Assembly (NCBI GenBank): GCA_018398585.1
Contig: JAGTTD010000010.1
Span: 7,852,501-7,916,500, forward strand
Direction: 5' to 3'
Origin: Simmondsia chinensis
Lineage: Eukaryota; Streptophyta; Magnoliopsida; Caryophyllales; Simmondsiaceae
DNA length: 64,000 nucleotides
Shown here: piece after piece, positions 34,468-45,178 of the stretch
How positions within the stretch are numbered: position 1 is the stretch's first letter
Layout of the letters: each line of letters opens with the position of its first letter
The notes under the pieces: generated by a model
Seen by the model: only the letters and a program-made list of their open reading frames with translations
The model's database searches: none
What the model was told of the DNA's origin: nothing
Program-made: the position numbers and the translations under genes

Positions 34468-35164
34468 AGGAACTGCGTTGATTGAACGGGGATCTTGAGT
34501 CTCCATAGTTCTATTCGGGTTTTACCACATCGGAGCTTCATTCCGTTGTTTTAAAATACCTGTGTTTCAACACATAGTGCCCATATTTCCGGGCAGGACA
34601 CTTGTATCTCAGAGCAAGCTGCTCCGTCGTACTTCGAAGTTCCTGGAGAAGATTTCTTGAGTTATTTCCAACTTTAAGGGAGGCTTAGAGTTCCAGGATA
34701 ATGGAGTCACTTAGTACTGGAAGGGCTTTGATATCAGGGTCAGCCTTGCGGTGAAAAAAACAAAGTACTTGGACTTGAATCTCGGGGTCCCTTTCCTTCA
34801 ATAGGCTTGCCGCTTTGTCTTACATGATACAAAGGAGGAAAGATTTAGTGCAGCCAAATCGTCAGACACTTCGAAGCCCGCCCCGTATTAGCGGGGATTA
34901 TTTTGTTTGTGTTTTTATTCCTCCCTTTTGTTTTATTGGAGGCGATAAAAATATTTCTCTAGGTTCTTAGTGGTAGTTCTTTTATGTTAGGTTTTTGGAT
35001 GATCCGCCCTTGCTTTGATGTATCTTGTGTATAAGGGAAGGGTTAGTATGGGACATGTGCGACTTTTTGCTGTAATGCCGATCGGTTCTTTTTCCTTTCT
35101 TCGTTTTCCCGCTTTGTTTTGATTATACATTGGTGTTTACCTTTAAATGGATTTTTCTGAAAGA
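34468..35164. other. Non-coding stretch of the Tat element
   Basis: Lies between the F-box-like frame and the tandem repeats. Short plus-strand frames (e.g. IPVFQHIVPIFPGRTLV near 34550) are broken and unidentified. Confidence 0.4.
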
Positions 35165-36110
35165 TTCCTTGGCAGGTCTCTCGCTTTGAGAAAGCTTCCG
35201 GCGTCATGCTTGCCTTGAAGAGGCTTACGGCTTTATGTGTTGGTGCCTCTCCTACCTCGCGCGGGCTTACGGCTCGTGTATTTTGCCTGCCTTAGACGGG
35301 CTTACAGCTTACGCAAGGCGTCTTACTTACCTGAGAAAGGCTTATGGCTTACGCATCTCACCTGCCTCCAACAGGGTTTACGCCTTCAAGTATTGGCGTG
35401 TCACCCACCACAGACGGGCTTACGGCTAACGCATGGCATCTTACCTGCCAAAGAAGGGCTTATGGCTTACGCATTTCACCTACCTCGGATGGACTTACGG
35501 CTTTATGTATTGGCGTGTCACCTACCACAGGTGGGCTTATGGCTTACGCATGGCGTCTTACCTGCATGAGAAAGGCTTATGGCTTACGCATCTCACCTGC
35601 CTTGGACGGGGTTACGGCTTTAATTATTAGCGTGTCACCTACCACAGACGGGCTTACGGCTTATGCATGGCGTCTTACCTGCCTAAGAAGGGCTTATGGC
35701 TTACGCATCTTGCCTGCCTTGGATGGGCCTTATGGCTTTAAGTATTGGCATGTCACCAGCCACAGACGGGCTTACGGCTAACACATGGCGTCTTACCTGC
35801 TTGAGAAAGGCTTATGGCATACGCATCTTGCCTGCCTTGGATAGGGCTTACAACTTTATGTATTGGCATGTCACTTGCCACAGATGGGCTTACGGCTTAC
35901 GCATGGCGTCTTACCTGCCTGAGAAGGCTTTATGACTTACACATCTCACCTACCTCAGACAGGGCTAACGGCTTTAAGTATTGGCATGTCACCCACCATA
36001 GAGAGGCTTACAGCTTACGCATGGCGTCTTACCTTCCTAAGAAGGGCTTATGGCTTACGCATCTCACCTGCCTCGGACAGGGCTTACAGCTTTAAGTATT
36101 GGCGTGTCAC
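35165..36110. repeat. Tandem array 1 in the Tat 3' region
   Basis: A roughly 118-bp higher-order unit made of three related segments, each containing GGCTTA..GGCTTACGCAT or GGCTTTAAGTATTGGCGTG and a CACCTGCC-like word. About eight units, somewhat diverged. Long plus-strand ORFs here are by-products of the repeat. Confidence 0.85.
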
Positions 36111-37045
36111 TTGCCTCGGAGGGGCTTACAGCTTTATGTATTTCACCCGCCTCAGAAGGGCTTACAACTTAACGTATTTCACCAGTCTCGGAAGGGCTTA
36201 CGAATACTTACATCTTTGCCGGCCTTGGAAGGGCTTTTGGCTTAGCGTATTTCACCCGCCTCGAAAGGGCTTAATGTATTTCATCCCCCTGGAAGGGCTT
36301 ATGGCTTAAATATTTATATTCCACCCGCCTCGGAAGGGCTTACAGTTTAACATTTATATTCCACCCTCCTCGTAAGGGCTTACGGTTCGAACATTTATAT
36401 TCCACCCGCCTCGGAAGGGCTTACAGCTCGAACATTTATATGCCACCGGCCTCCGAGGGCTTACAGCTCGAACATTTATATTCCACCCGCCTCGGAAGCG
36501 CTTACGGCTCGAACATTGATATTCCAACCACTTCGGAAGCGCTTACGGCTCAAACATTCATATTCCACCCGCCTCGGAAGGCCTTACGGTTGAAACATTT
36601 ATATTCCACTCACCTCGGAAGGACTTGCGGTTGAAACATTTATATCCCACCCGCCTCGGAAGAGCTTGCGGCTCGGACATTTATATTCCACCCCCCTCCA
36701 AAGGGCTTACGGCTCGGACATTTATATTCCACACGCCTAGGAAGGGCTTACGGCTCGGACATGTATATTCCACACGCCACGGAAGGGCTTACAGCTCGAA
36801 CATTTATATTCCACCCGCCTCGGAAGGGCTTACGACTCGAACACTTGTATTCCACCTGCCTCGAAAGGGCTTACGGGTTGAATATTTATATTCCACCCGC
36901 CTCGGAAGGGCTTATGGTTTAAACATTTATATTCCACCCTTCTCAGAAGGGCTTACAGTTTGAATATATATATTCCACCCGCCTCGGAAGGGTTTACGGT
37001 TCAAATATTTATATTCCAACCGCCTCAAAAGGGCATACGATTTAA
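36110..37045. repeat. Tandem array 2 in the Tat 3' region
   Basis: About 41-bp unit with GAAGGGCTTACGGCTCGAAC and ATTTATATTCCACCCGCCTC, over 20 copies, directly abutting array 1 and sharing its GGGCTTACGGCT core. Likely derived from array 1 by a change of unit. Confidence 0.85.
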
Positions 37046-37076
37046 ACATTTATATCTATTTATCATATATTTATTA

Positions 37077-37088
37077 ATTAATTAATTA

Positions 37089-37129
<41 letters not shown>

Positions 37130-37260
37130 TTTTTATTTTTCTTTTATAATATTATTTTTTCGTTGTTGTTGCTTTTTTTAATTATTTATTATTATTTTCA
37201 TGCATATATGTTTGTTATTATTATTACTTTCGTTTTTAGAGAGAGAGAGAGAGAGAGTTC
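37077..37260. repeat. Simple repeats in the Tat element
   Basis: (ATTA)n at about 37077-37090, (TTA)n at about 37091-37127 and (GA)n at about 37240-37257, between the tandem array and the integrase end. Confidence 0.8.
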
Positions 37261-37389
37261 TTGCCGAAATTGCGGAACCTCTGTGAGTTGAATTGAGTGC
37301 CATTGCCGGTGACCAGGACCTATGGGATTCCGTAACGAGTTATAATTCCTTTCCAAAGGAAGCGTTAGACTGCATGGTCTGAGATTTAC

Positions 37390-39544
37390 GCCACGGGCTC
37401 GGCCTCTATCCATTTGCTAAAATAGTCCACGGCCACGATGATATACTTTCTTTATCCAGTCGCTTTTGGGTGTGGACCTGAGATATCCATCCCCCACTCG
37501 GCGAAGGGAACGGGATTGAGTATGGGCTAGAGCAAGGATGCAGGAATGTGGACTCTCGGAGCGTGTTTCTGACATTTCTCACATTTTTGGACGAGATCTA
37601 GCGCATCCTTTTTCAAGGTAGGCTAATAATATCCCGATCGCAGAGCTTTGTTGGTCAAAGCCCGATGGCCAAGGTGTTGCATGCAACTGCCTTCGTGAAT
37701 TTCCCACAGGACGTACTTCTCATCTTCTTCTCCGACACACTTCAACAGAGGATGCACGAAGGATCTTTTGTAAGTCCTCGTCAATCAGCATAAACCACGG
37801 GGCTCGCTTTCCGATTTGTTTTGCCTCTAGCTGGGCGTTAGGGAGAGTCCTATCCCTAATGAACTCGACGAGGGGACATCGCCAGTCGTTCATGGTTTGA
37901 ATTTGAACGACTCCCTCATGTCGAGGCGAACTTCGGCATGATGTCTGGATTTCTTCAATACGAATGGCAGGGTCTAGACTTTTCTCCTTTATCTCTGAGC
38001 TGGCAACTCGCTTCACTCAGCTGCTTTGACGTTCTCGGTTTGTGGTATGGGGTGAATTTTGAAAGAGGACAATGTTTTTGCTTCCTCGTTCACCACTTCC
38101 AGATATTCCTTCATGGTGGTGCTTTTTGCTCCGTAAATTCCCTAAACCTGCTTGACGACCAGCTGAGAGTCGCTGACCTCTAGCTGGCCTACCCCTGCCT
38201 TTCGCACCATTCTTAGTCCGTGGAAAAGTGCTTCGTGGTCGGTTTCGTTGTTACTAATCTTGAACTTGAATCTCAACGCCTACGGAAAGTGTTAATTCTC
38301 GACCGAGATGAGCAGAATGCCTGCCCCGCTCCCCTGGTTATTAGAAGATCCATCCACATATAGTTTTCACGATCTTTCCAAGGTATCCGTCAGTCCTGGG
38401 TTAGGTGACGCTTGGTTGGTGAACGAGCATTCTGCTAGGAAGTTGGTTAGAGCTTGTGCTTTGATCGCGGTCCATGATTAGCTTGACTACTCGAGACAAC
38501 ATTCTGCCTGAGCACTCCAGTCGTTGGAGTGATTTTCGTAGAGGCTGGTCCATCCGTACTCGGATACGATGTACCTGAAAGTAGGGTCGAAGTTTCGGTG
38601 CGGCCATGACGACGACATAGGAAAGCTTCTCGATGTGGGGTTATCGTGTCTAGGCATCCCTCAATATTTGACTCACCAAGTAAACAGGCAATTGGAGGCT
38701 CTCTCTTTTGAATATTAACACCATGCTTATCGTGTCATCTGATGCGGAAAAGTAGAAGATCAATTCTTCTCCCGGGATGGGTTTTGACATGATCGGGAGC
38801 TTCACCAAATGCTCTTTGAGTTCTACGAGGGCTTGTTCACAAGTCTCGTCCCAATTGTAAACCTTTCTTCTCTACAATATCATAAAAAAGTGGAGGGATC
38901 GATCCGCCAACTGGCTGACGAATCTGTTCAGGGCAGCTAGGCAGCTGGTCAGCTTTTGGATATCCCTTGATGTTTCCGGGGTTTCCAACCTTAGCATGGC
39001 ATCTATCTTGGCGGGGTTGGCCTCTATCCTTATCGCGCTTACAATGAAGCCCAAAATTTTTCCTTCCAGAATAGCAAAGGTGTATTTGTCCGGATTTAGA
39101 CGCATTATGTGAGCTCTAAGCGTTTCCAAAGTTTCCCTCAAGTCCCTCATGTGATCAAAGGCTTTCTTACTTTTTATTATCATGTGATCATAGGCACTGG
39201 TATGTGGCTCCTGCGTTCTTCAATCTAAACGGCATGACTCGGAAGCAATAGGCGCCTTTGTGGGTGATGAAGGATGTTTTTTCCTCATCTTCTAGGCCCA
39301 TCGCAATCTGGTGGTACCCAGACAAGGCATCCAAGAAGCTGAACAGCGCATTTCCTGCAATGGAGTCGACTAGCTGATCTATCTTGGGGAGAGGGAACGA
39401 ATCCTTTTGGCAAGCCTTGCTCAAATAGTAACTATCTACGCACATCTGCCAGCTTCCGTTTGGCTTCATTACTAGAACTACGTTTGCCAGCAAATCTGGG
39501 TATAGAACCTCTCGTATGAAATTGGCCTTCATAAGCTTTTGCAC
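37390..39544 (-). pseudogene. RT, dual RNase H and integrase of the Tat element
   Basis: RT at 39188-39544: VLVMKPNGSWQMCVD, KACQKDSFPLPKIDQLVDS and FSFLDALSGYHQI, a Tat-type signature. The region after the RT (38872-39183) has ILGFIVSAIRIEANPAKIDAM. A retroviral RNase H remnant is near 38640-38850, and a second RNase H-like domain near 38050-38300 (NETDHEALFHGLRMV, VSDSQLVVKQV). The integrase core near 37390-37510 reads WGMDISGP and VAVDYFSKWIEAEPVA. Frames are broken throughout. Confidence 0.7.
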
Positions 39545-39974
39545 TTCTTCGCTTGTAACCTTATTTCGTTCTACGTAGAAGTTGCATTTTTATCTATTTC
39601 ACAGGGTCTTTTTTCGGGCGAGACATTCAGGCTATAACAGATGATCTGACTATCTATCCCTGGCATTTCGTCTACTGAATATGCGAAGACCTCCCAGTGT
39701 TGTCGGAGTACTTGCTGGATTCGGTCTCGTACATCCGCGCCTAGCTATGTCCCAAATTGGACCGACTTTCCCGGCTCCATTTCAACCTTGACGGTTTCCT
39801 TCAAGTCTTGGCCTTCCTTCTCTCTGCTCTCAATCTCTCCTGTTTCGGGCGTGTCCTGGGCATAGCAGCAACTATGAGCTATTTGCTGACAGCCTCTCAT
39901 GGTCACGATGCTCCCATTGTCGATTTCAAATTTCATGGTGAGGTGATAAGTTGACACCACCGCCCCTAAGGAAT

Positions 39975-41331
39975 TTAGTACTGGGTGTCATAAGATACCT
40001 TGAATGCCAAGCCGGCTGCTATGACATAAAATTCAGCATTAAGCATATGTCCCTGTTCGCCATCTCTCATGAGAATATTAAGGCTTTCGGTGCCTAGTGG
40101 ATTAACCACTTCGTCGGAGAACCCCGCGAGGGTCCCCATCGCGGGGAGCAACTTTTCAGGCGGTATTCCCATTTGTTCGAAGCAGGAAAAGAAGATGTTG
40201 ACCGAACTTTTTTGATCCACCAAAACTCTTTGAATGGAGTAGTTACCGAAGTCCACGGCAATGACCATGGGATCTTCGTGTGGGGTTTTAACGTTCTTAA
40301 GATCGTCTTGCATAAAGGACAAGGGTCGACATTTTTTGACTTTGCTTTCATCCCTCCCTAGAGTATTGACGCTTGCACCATCCCATTTTTGCTTTATCGT
40401 TGCAATTACATGTTTTGGAGTATTTATTGGAACGTTTTGTCCTTCACGGGTGGGTTTGAAGGCTCTGGGTTTGATTTTCCTCATATCCACAAATTTTTCG
40501 AGGTCGCCTTTCTTTTCCAATTTGTCCATCCGGTATCTGAGTGCCCGACAGTCTTTAGTATCGTGTCCTGGTGCTTTGTGGTATTCACACCAACCATCCG
40601 GGTTTGTCCCGGTCGTAGGGTCAGCAGGGGCCCGATCCCTTCCTACCTCAGGTTTCTTAACCTCCAACACTAGCCGGGGGGTCTCCTAGGGCCAGGATTG
40701 TGAATTCTCCTTATATCTCTTACCGTTCTTTTGGCCTTTGAACCAAGACCGGGGCATGCATCCTGTACTTCCGGTATTTGCACCTCGGTTGCTTTGTTTT
40801 GGTCATCACGTCTTCAGTGATGATATATTCATTGGCTTTTGTCCAGAGTGCGTCTACGACTGTGGGGAGAGCCTTAGAGAGAGCAAATTCGAAGTCACTG
40901 TTCCGAAGCCCATTGATGAAGGAAGTGAGGGTTGTCTCATCTGCCAGGTTTGGGATGCTGATCATTGCTTTGGAGAATTGTCGAACAAATGCCCTTAAGG
41001 ACTCGCCGTCGGCTTGTTTGAGTCGGATTAGTTGGGCTGCAGTATTTTTCCTTCTTTTGTTGCTAAGGAAGTGGCAAGTAGATTTCTCAAACAGTTCCTT
41101 GAAGCTTCGTATGGATCCGTTGGGGAGAGAGGTGAACCAAGCCTGGGCCATGCCCTCCAGGGTGGTCGGGAAACATTTGCACCATACATCATCAGATGCG
41201 TCTTGTATGTACATCCGCGCCGCGAATCCTGATATGTGGTCGTCTGAGTCTTGCGTCCCGTCGAATAACTCCAAGCTTGGCATTTTCACATTCCCCATGG
41301 GGGCGACGAGTATCCAAGGCGTGAAGGGCAA
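39975..41331 (-). pseudogene. gag and protease of the Tat element
   Basis: Gag core at 40720-41331: LELFDGTQDSDDH, CFPTTLEGMAQAWF and QLIRLKQADGESLRAFVRQF are the typical retrotransposon-gag motifs. The second frame (39975-40670) has a knuckle-like CEYHKAPGHDTKDC, then the protease region FGNYSIQRVLVDQKSS, where the expected Asp-x-Gly catalytic triplet has become Asp-Gln-Lys. That loss alone should inactivate the protease. Confidence 0.75.
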
Positions 41332-41722
41332 GTTAGTGATGGGAATCCTTCCTAAGATCTCGTGTGCCGCTCCTCCAGAATTGGTGTTGGTGACTGCCTC
41401 AAGTGGGGGAGGGACCCTTGCTAGCGTGTTTTCTAGCTTGTAGGGGTGGCAATGTGTCTTGTTTTCCTCCGTCTCTTGCTAGCTTCGCTTGCTCCCGTGC
41501 TCCGCGGAAGCAAAGGACTGGACGACCATGTCCAGGTTTGACTTCGGGGGATGCGGAGAGGTCTTGCTAGAGTGGTTATGATCACGAGTTGCATTATTAG
41601 TGTGCAAAGCTCGGGGAGCTAACTTTGAGTAACATATTGATCTCTTGACTTCCTAGGTAAGGAGGGAGATTCTACGGATTTGTTATGGGGAAAATTTTCC
41701 ATTTCCAACAGATGGCGCCAAC

Positions 41723-42381
41723 TGTTTTGGTACAAGTTCTTTTAATGAAAGGTCAAACTTAAACCTTAGATTTTATTGACTAATGAATTCGATATAAAAG
41801 TATTTGATTGAGTACAACAGAAATGAAAGGAGTGAATGATGATTCCGCTCTCGGGTTTCTCCAATTGTTTTAGGAGAGGGAGCAGTGATTTGCTTTTCTC
41901 AAGGGCCCTGGGTCATGTTTATAGCTTTTTTCATCAAAAGGCAACTGGAAAGCAGTGCTTTGGTGAGGTAGTGCATTTCGCCTAATACTGCCACCGGGGG
42001 GGGGGGGCAGGTCTTTGGGCTCATAGCTTCGGGCTGTTGTCTGTTTAAATCAAGGTAGCGAGTAGTCATTGTTGACTGGTCCTAAGGTGAGTTGCATTCA
42101 AGACCTTCGGAGAGGCATCTGGGGGAGAGTTGCATTCAAGACCTTTGGAGAGGCATCCGGGGGATATACTCCCCTCGCAGCTGGGATTCAGGTTCTGGGT
42201 ATCCGTTGAGGTGCCAGCAAGGATTTATACCTATATGTTCGGTGGTGAGATGAAATCATCCGTGGCTGCAGGCTGAGATGCATGTCGGGGCGAGATGCAT
42301 CCTCGGCTAAAATGCATCCTGGGCCTCAAAAGGCCTTTGTCGTCACTCCTTTGTTCGGAAGCTATTTGCGAGTTGTTATCA
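41723..42381 (-). repeat. 5' LTR of Tat element
   Basis: 659 bp, otherwise close to the 3' LTR, with only about two units of the 37-bp minisatellite (42085-42160) and a 12-base G run at 41996-42007. Its inner edge abuts the TGGCGCC primer site. Confidence 0.85.
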
Positions 42382-42386
42382 GTTAT

Positions 42387-43140
42387 TCAAATATTTCGAG
42401 GGCTCTCTGCATCATATTAGAGTGATCGACATCACATAAAAGACGTTCAAAGTCGATGACGCATAAGATGACCATTGTGAGTTATCATGTAGAACAATTA
42501 ATCATGTTTTATGTGTAGGCTATATTTGTATCATAACTCAACACCAAATTGTTCTCTTTCTTTGTACTAATTCAATATTATAAGTAGATGATCTATACCT
42601 TGAAATTGTGTCATAAAGTAGTGTTTATACCTGAACCGATATTTGAATTTTAACGGATAGAATATACCTAACCCAATTATTTTGTATTGGTCATCCTAAT
42701 TGTTGGATTCATATTGGATTATTGATTCGATATTTGGGTATCTTATGCCTGTCAATTTCAATTTCGTAAAACTAAAAGTTTCAAGATCCCCTAATCGCAT
42801 TTTCTAGTTGTTCTATACTGGAAAAATGTTAGCGTCTTCAACCCCTAAAACATGGAAAATGGAAAAGAAAATTTAAAGATGAAGAGGAAAGCTGAAAATA
42901 AAAATTGAAAATTATTTTCTATTGCTAAACAGAACTTTAACTTCCCATTTTCTTTTTACAATGATAAGACAATATTAAAGAACTATTTCTTGAAAAGAAA
43001 TAATACAAGATATTTCACATTGAAGAGGAACGATAAGATTCAAACCTAAATTATTTTTGATATAGGACAAGATAGTTACTATTACATTAATTTTGAGAAT
43101 CTCTTTGATTCCTGTATTGCCAATTTATTAATGAAACACA

Positions 43141-43191
<51 letters not shown>

Positions 43192-43440
43192 TTAATTTAT
43201 AAATTTAACTTGTATGAATTATATAATAAAATATAATTGAGTTTTAAAAATAATATTAACTAATTAATTTTTTATAAATTAATAATTTTATAATTATATA
43301 CATAAATTAAGTGTACATACTATTAAGATACGGTATGTAGAAAGGATATATTCTAAAAAAAGTTGAGAAAATCATGAAACTTTGATACAAATAGATAAAT
43401 AGAACAAAATCACATGAGAAGATATTCGGCTCTATCTAGT
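42387..43440. other. AT-rich flank of the Tat insertion
   Basis: No gene recognised. Contains (TA)n at about 43144-43186. Sequence from about 43459 has an L1 RNase H-like scrap (SHICYECNKAADTVV) leading into the duplication-unit sequence. Confidence 0.5.
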
Positions 43441-43897
43441 GAATCATAGTGCTTTGCAAGTGTCCCACATTTGTTATGAATGTAATAAGGCAGCAGATAC
43501 AGTGGTAATTAGAGTGATTTGGGAGCACACAAGATCTAAAAATTTAGAATGTTTCAACGTAGAGTTTAATAGATTTATTTATGAGGAAGCACTAAGTAGG
43601 TCTATTTGCTGATAGAACCCCTAGTGTTTTCTTTACTTCATAAAAAAAATTATTAAGATATGTATACTATCATCCTTATTTTCTTGCTTGAATTGGAGGC
43701 TTCTGGAAAACAACCTTATTCAAGATAGTACCCTATAAGGATAAAGTTGCGTGCATCTTATGAAAAACTTCTTCAAAATAATGTGCTTTTGTTGTTGCTT
43801 CTTATATATATATATATATATACAGAAAAAGAGCAAAAAAAAAAAAGAAAAGAAATCATTTCAAATTCAAGTAGGCGACCCCATTCCATCTATAAAT

Positions 43898-44527
43898 GGG
43901 GGAGGATCCCCGGCTGTGACAAAATCACAGCAAAATAGGCAGTGACAAGTGGTAGGTATAGAGGGGACAGAGTGAGAAAAATGAGAGGATTTTTAGATTT
44001 TTTTTAATTCAAAATTTTAAATTCTTTATATAAAATAATTTTAATGTATAAATTTATTTTTCTAATTATTTACTATTTAGTTGTTTGTTTGAATACTTAT
44101 TATTTAGATACCTGTTAATTTTTTGTTGAAAATAACATGTATATATTTTTTATTATTCAATATATTACTAATATAGCAGATAATAACAAAAATATATACA
44201 ATTTATTTTGATATTTTTAACAAAAAATTAATAGATATCTAAATGATAATAATTAAACAAATAAATTTATATATTAAAATTATTTTATACAAAGCAAATA
44301 ATAACAAAAATATACAAATCATTTCGATGTGTTCAATAAAATTTAATGAATATAATAAATAATTAAAGAAATAAATCTATATGTTAAAATTATTTTATAT
44401 AAATAATTTTAAATTTTAAATTAAAAAAATTTAAAAATCCTCACTTTTCTCTCTCGCCCCCCTCTCTACCTGCCATTTGTCACTCCCTATTTTGCTGTGA
44501 TTTTGTCACAGCAGCGAATCTTCCCCC
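43898..44527. mobile_element. Mutator-like MITE in AGP gene 2 promoter
   Basis: 630 bases, almost one long palindrome. Ends GGGGGAGGATC / GATTCTTCCCCC-type, then CTGTGACAAAATCACAGC on the left and the same inverted on the right; arms extend several hundred bases into an AT-rich centre. Flanked by TCTATAAAT (43889-43897) and TCTATAAGT (44528-44536), a 9-bp target duplication with one difference. The target was the gene's TATA box. Confidence 0.8.
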
Positions 44528-44536
44528 TCTATAAGT
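44528..44536 (+). promoter_or_regulatory. TATA box of AGP gene 2, a target-duplication copy
   Basis: TCTATAAGT followed by ACAACCC, equivalent to TCTATAAAT-ACAACCC in gene 1. The partner TATAAAT (43891-43897) is now 630 bases upstream, beyond the MITE. The proximal copy has an A-to-G change in the TATA core. Confidence 0.65.
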
Positions 44537-44647
44537 ACAACCCCCATCTCCACCACAAACAAAATTCGGAAAATTCTCCGCACTTTGCCTTCTACAACTC
44601 TCCCTTCTCTCTCTCTCGCTCTCCATATACTCTGTGAGTGTGCAAAA

Positions 44648-44947
44648 ATGGCCATCCAAAACTTCGTCGTTTTGCTCCTTATCACAATGGCAGCCACCAC
44701 CGCGTACGCCCAGCACAGCCACGCCGCTGAGTCCCCGGTGGAGGGACCGGCGAGCCACCACAGGAACGCGCCCTCACCCAAGGCCCACCACCATGATCAC
44801 CATGGCGCCGCTCCTTCCCCATCTCCCATGAGTCACGGCACTGCCCCCGCCCCAGCGCCGGCCAAGAGCGGCGCAATCGCCCCCTTCAGCTCTATCTCCG
44901 CCATGTTTGCCGCAGTCGGCGTACTCGCTGCTGCCTTGGTAGCGTAG
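44648..44947 (+). CDS. Arabinogalactan peptide, His-rich, GPI-anchored (copy 2)
   Basis: 99 residues, same layout as copy 1: signal peptide MAIQNFVVLLLI..TAYA, Pro/Ala/Ser/His-rich body with KAHHHDHHGAAPSPSP, APAPAP run, and a hydrophobic GPI-anchor tail (AMFAAVGVLAAALVA). Substitutions are scattered and the frame is intact, which suggests continued selection. The leader is CT-rich like copy 1. Its core promoter is split by the MITE at 43898-44527, so its expression may differ from copy 1. Confidence 0.85.
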   Translation: MAIQNFVVLLLITMAATTAYAQHSHAAESPVEGPASHHRNAPSPKAHHHDHHGAAPSPSPMSHGTAPAPAPAKSGAIAPFSSISAMFAAVGVLAAALVA

Positions 44948-45178
44948 GGAGTGAGTGAATATGTTGGTATAATGGAGTGGGATTATGTGGTTTTTTTTTT
45001 AGTGATTTGAGAACTTCTGTGTTTGGAAATTTGTTGCTTTGAAAAGTTGAATGTCGTGTATATTTGTCGAGTGGATGTTTGAGTTTTGATGTTTTCGGTT
45101 ATGTTTTGCTTTAATTTTTGGGAACCCTTTCGGAATAGTATCACATTAATATGGAAACTAGCACAAGCAATGATCCAA

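Larger units (their letters stand above)
32838..42381 (-). mobile_element. Tat-lineage Ty3/gypsy retrotransposon, 9.5 kb
   Basis: LTRs 32838-33596 and 41723-42381 with a perfect 5-bp target duplication GTTAT (32833-32837 and 42382-42386). The 5' LTR is on the right. The primer site begins TGGCGCC just inside 41722; the primer tRNA is not certain. Minus-strand order is gag, protease, RT, RNase H, an extra RNase H-like domain, integrase. Between integrase and the 3' LTR lie tandem repeats and an opposite-strand F-box-like gene. This layout (dual RNase H, repeat-rich 3' region) points to the Tat group. Confidence 0.85.
27817..45178 (+). repeat. Duplication unit B carrying AGP gene 2, expanded by insertions
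   Basis: Collinear with 13393-15135. Matching islands are 27817-28011, 32433-32505, 43530-43897 and 44528-45178. The gaps are a MITE with a LINE (28012-32432), a block with a 9.5-kb retrotransposon (about 32506-43529) and a promoter MITE (43898-44527). Homology ends at GATCCAAC near 45178. Confidence 0.7.

Noticed and set aside
35235..36963. Several overlapping plus-strand frames of 60-145 codons rich in YGLRI or YSTRLG
   Set aside because: They are read-through of the tandem arrays; the residues repeat with the DNA unit and there is no start context or domain.
35165..37045. CRISPR array
   Set aside because: Units abut without unique spacers and the context is a plant retrotransposon.
40261..41443. 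Plus-strand frames of up to 221 codons opposite gag
   Set aside because: Mirror frames of the minus-strand gag-protease of the Tat element; no recognisable product.
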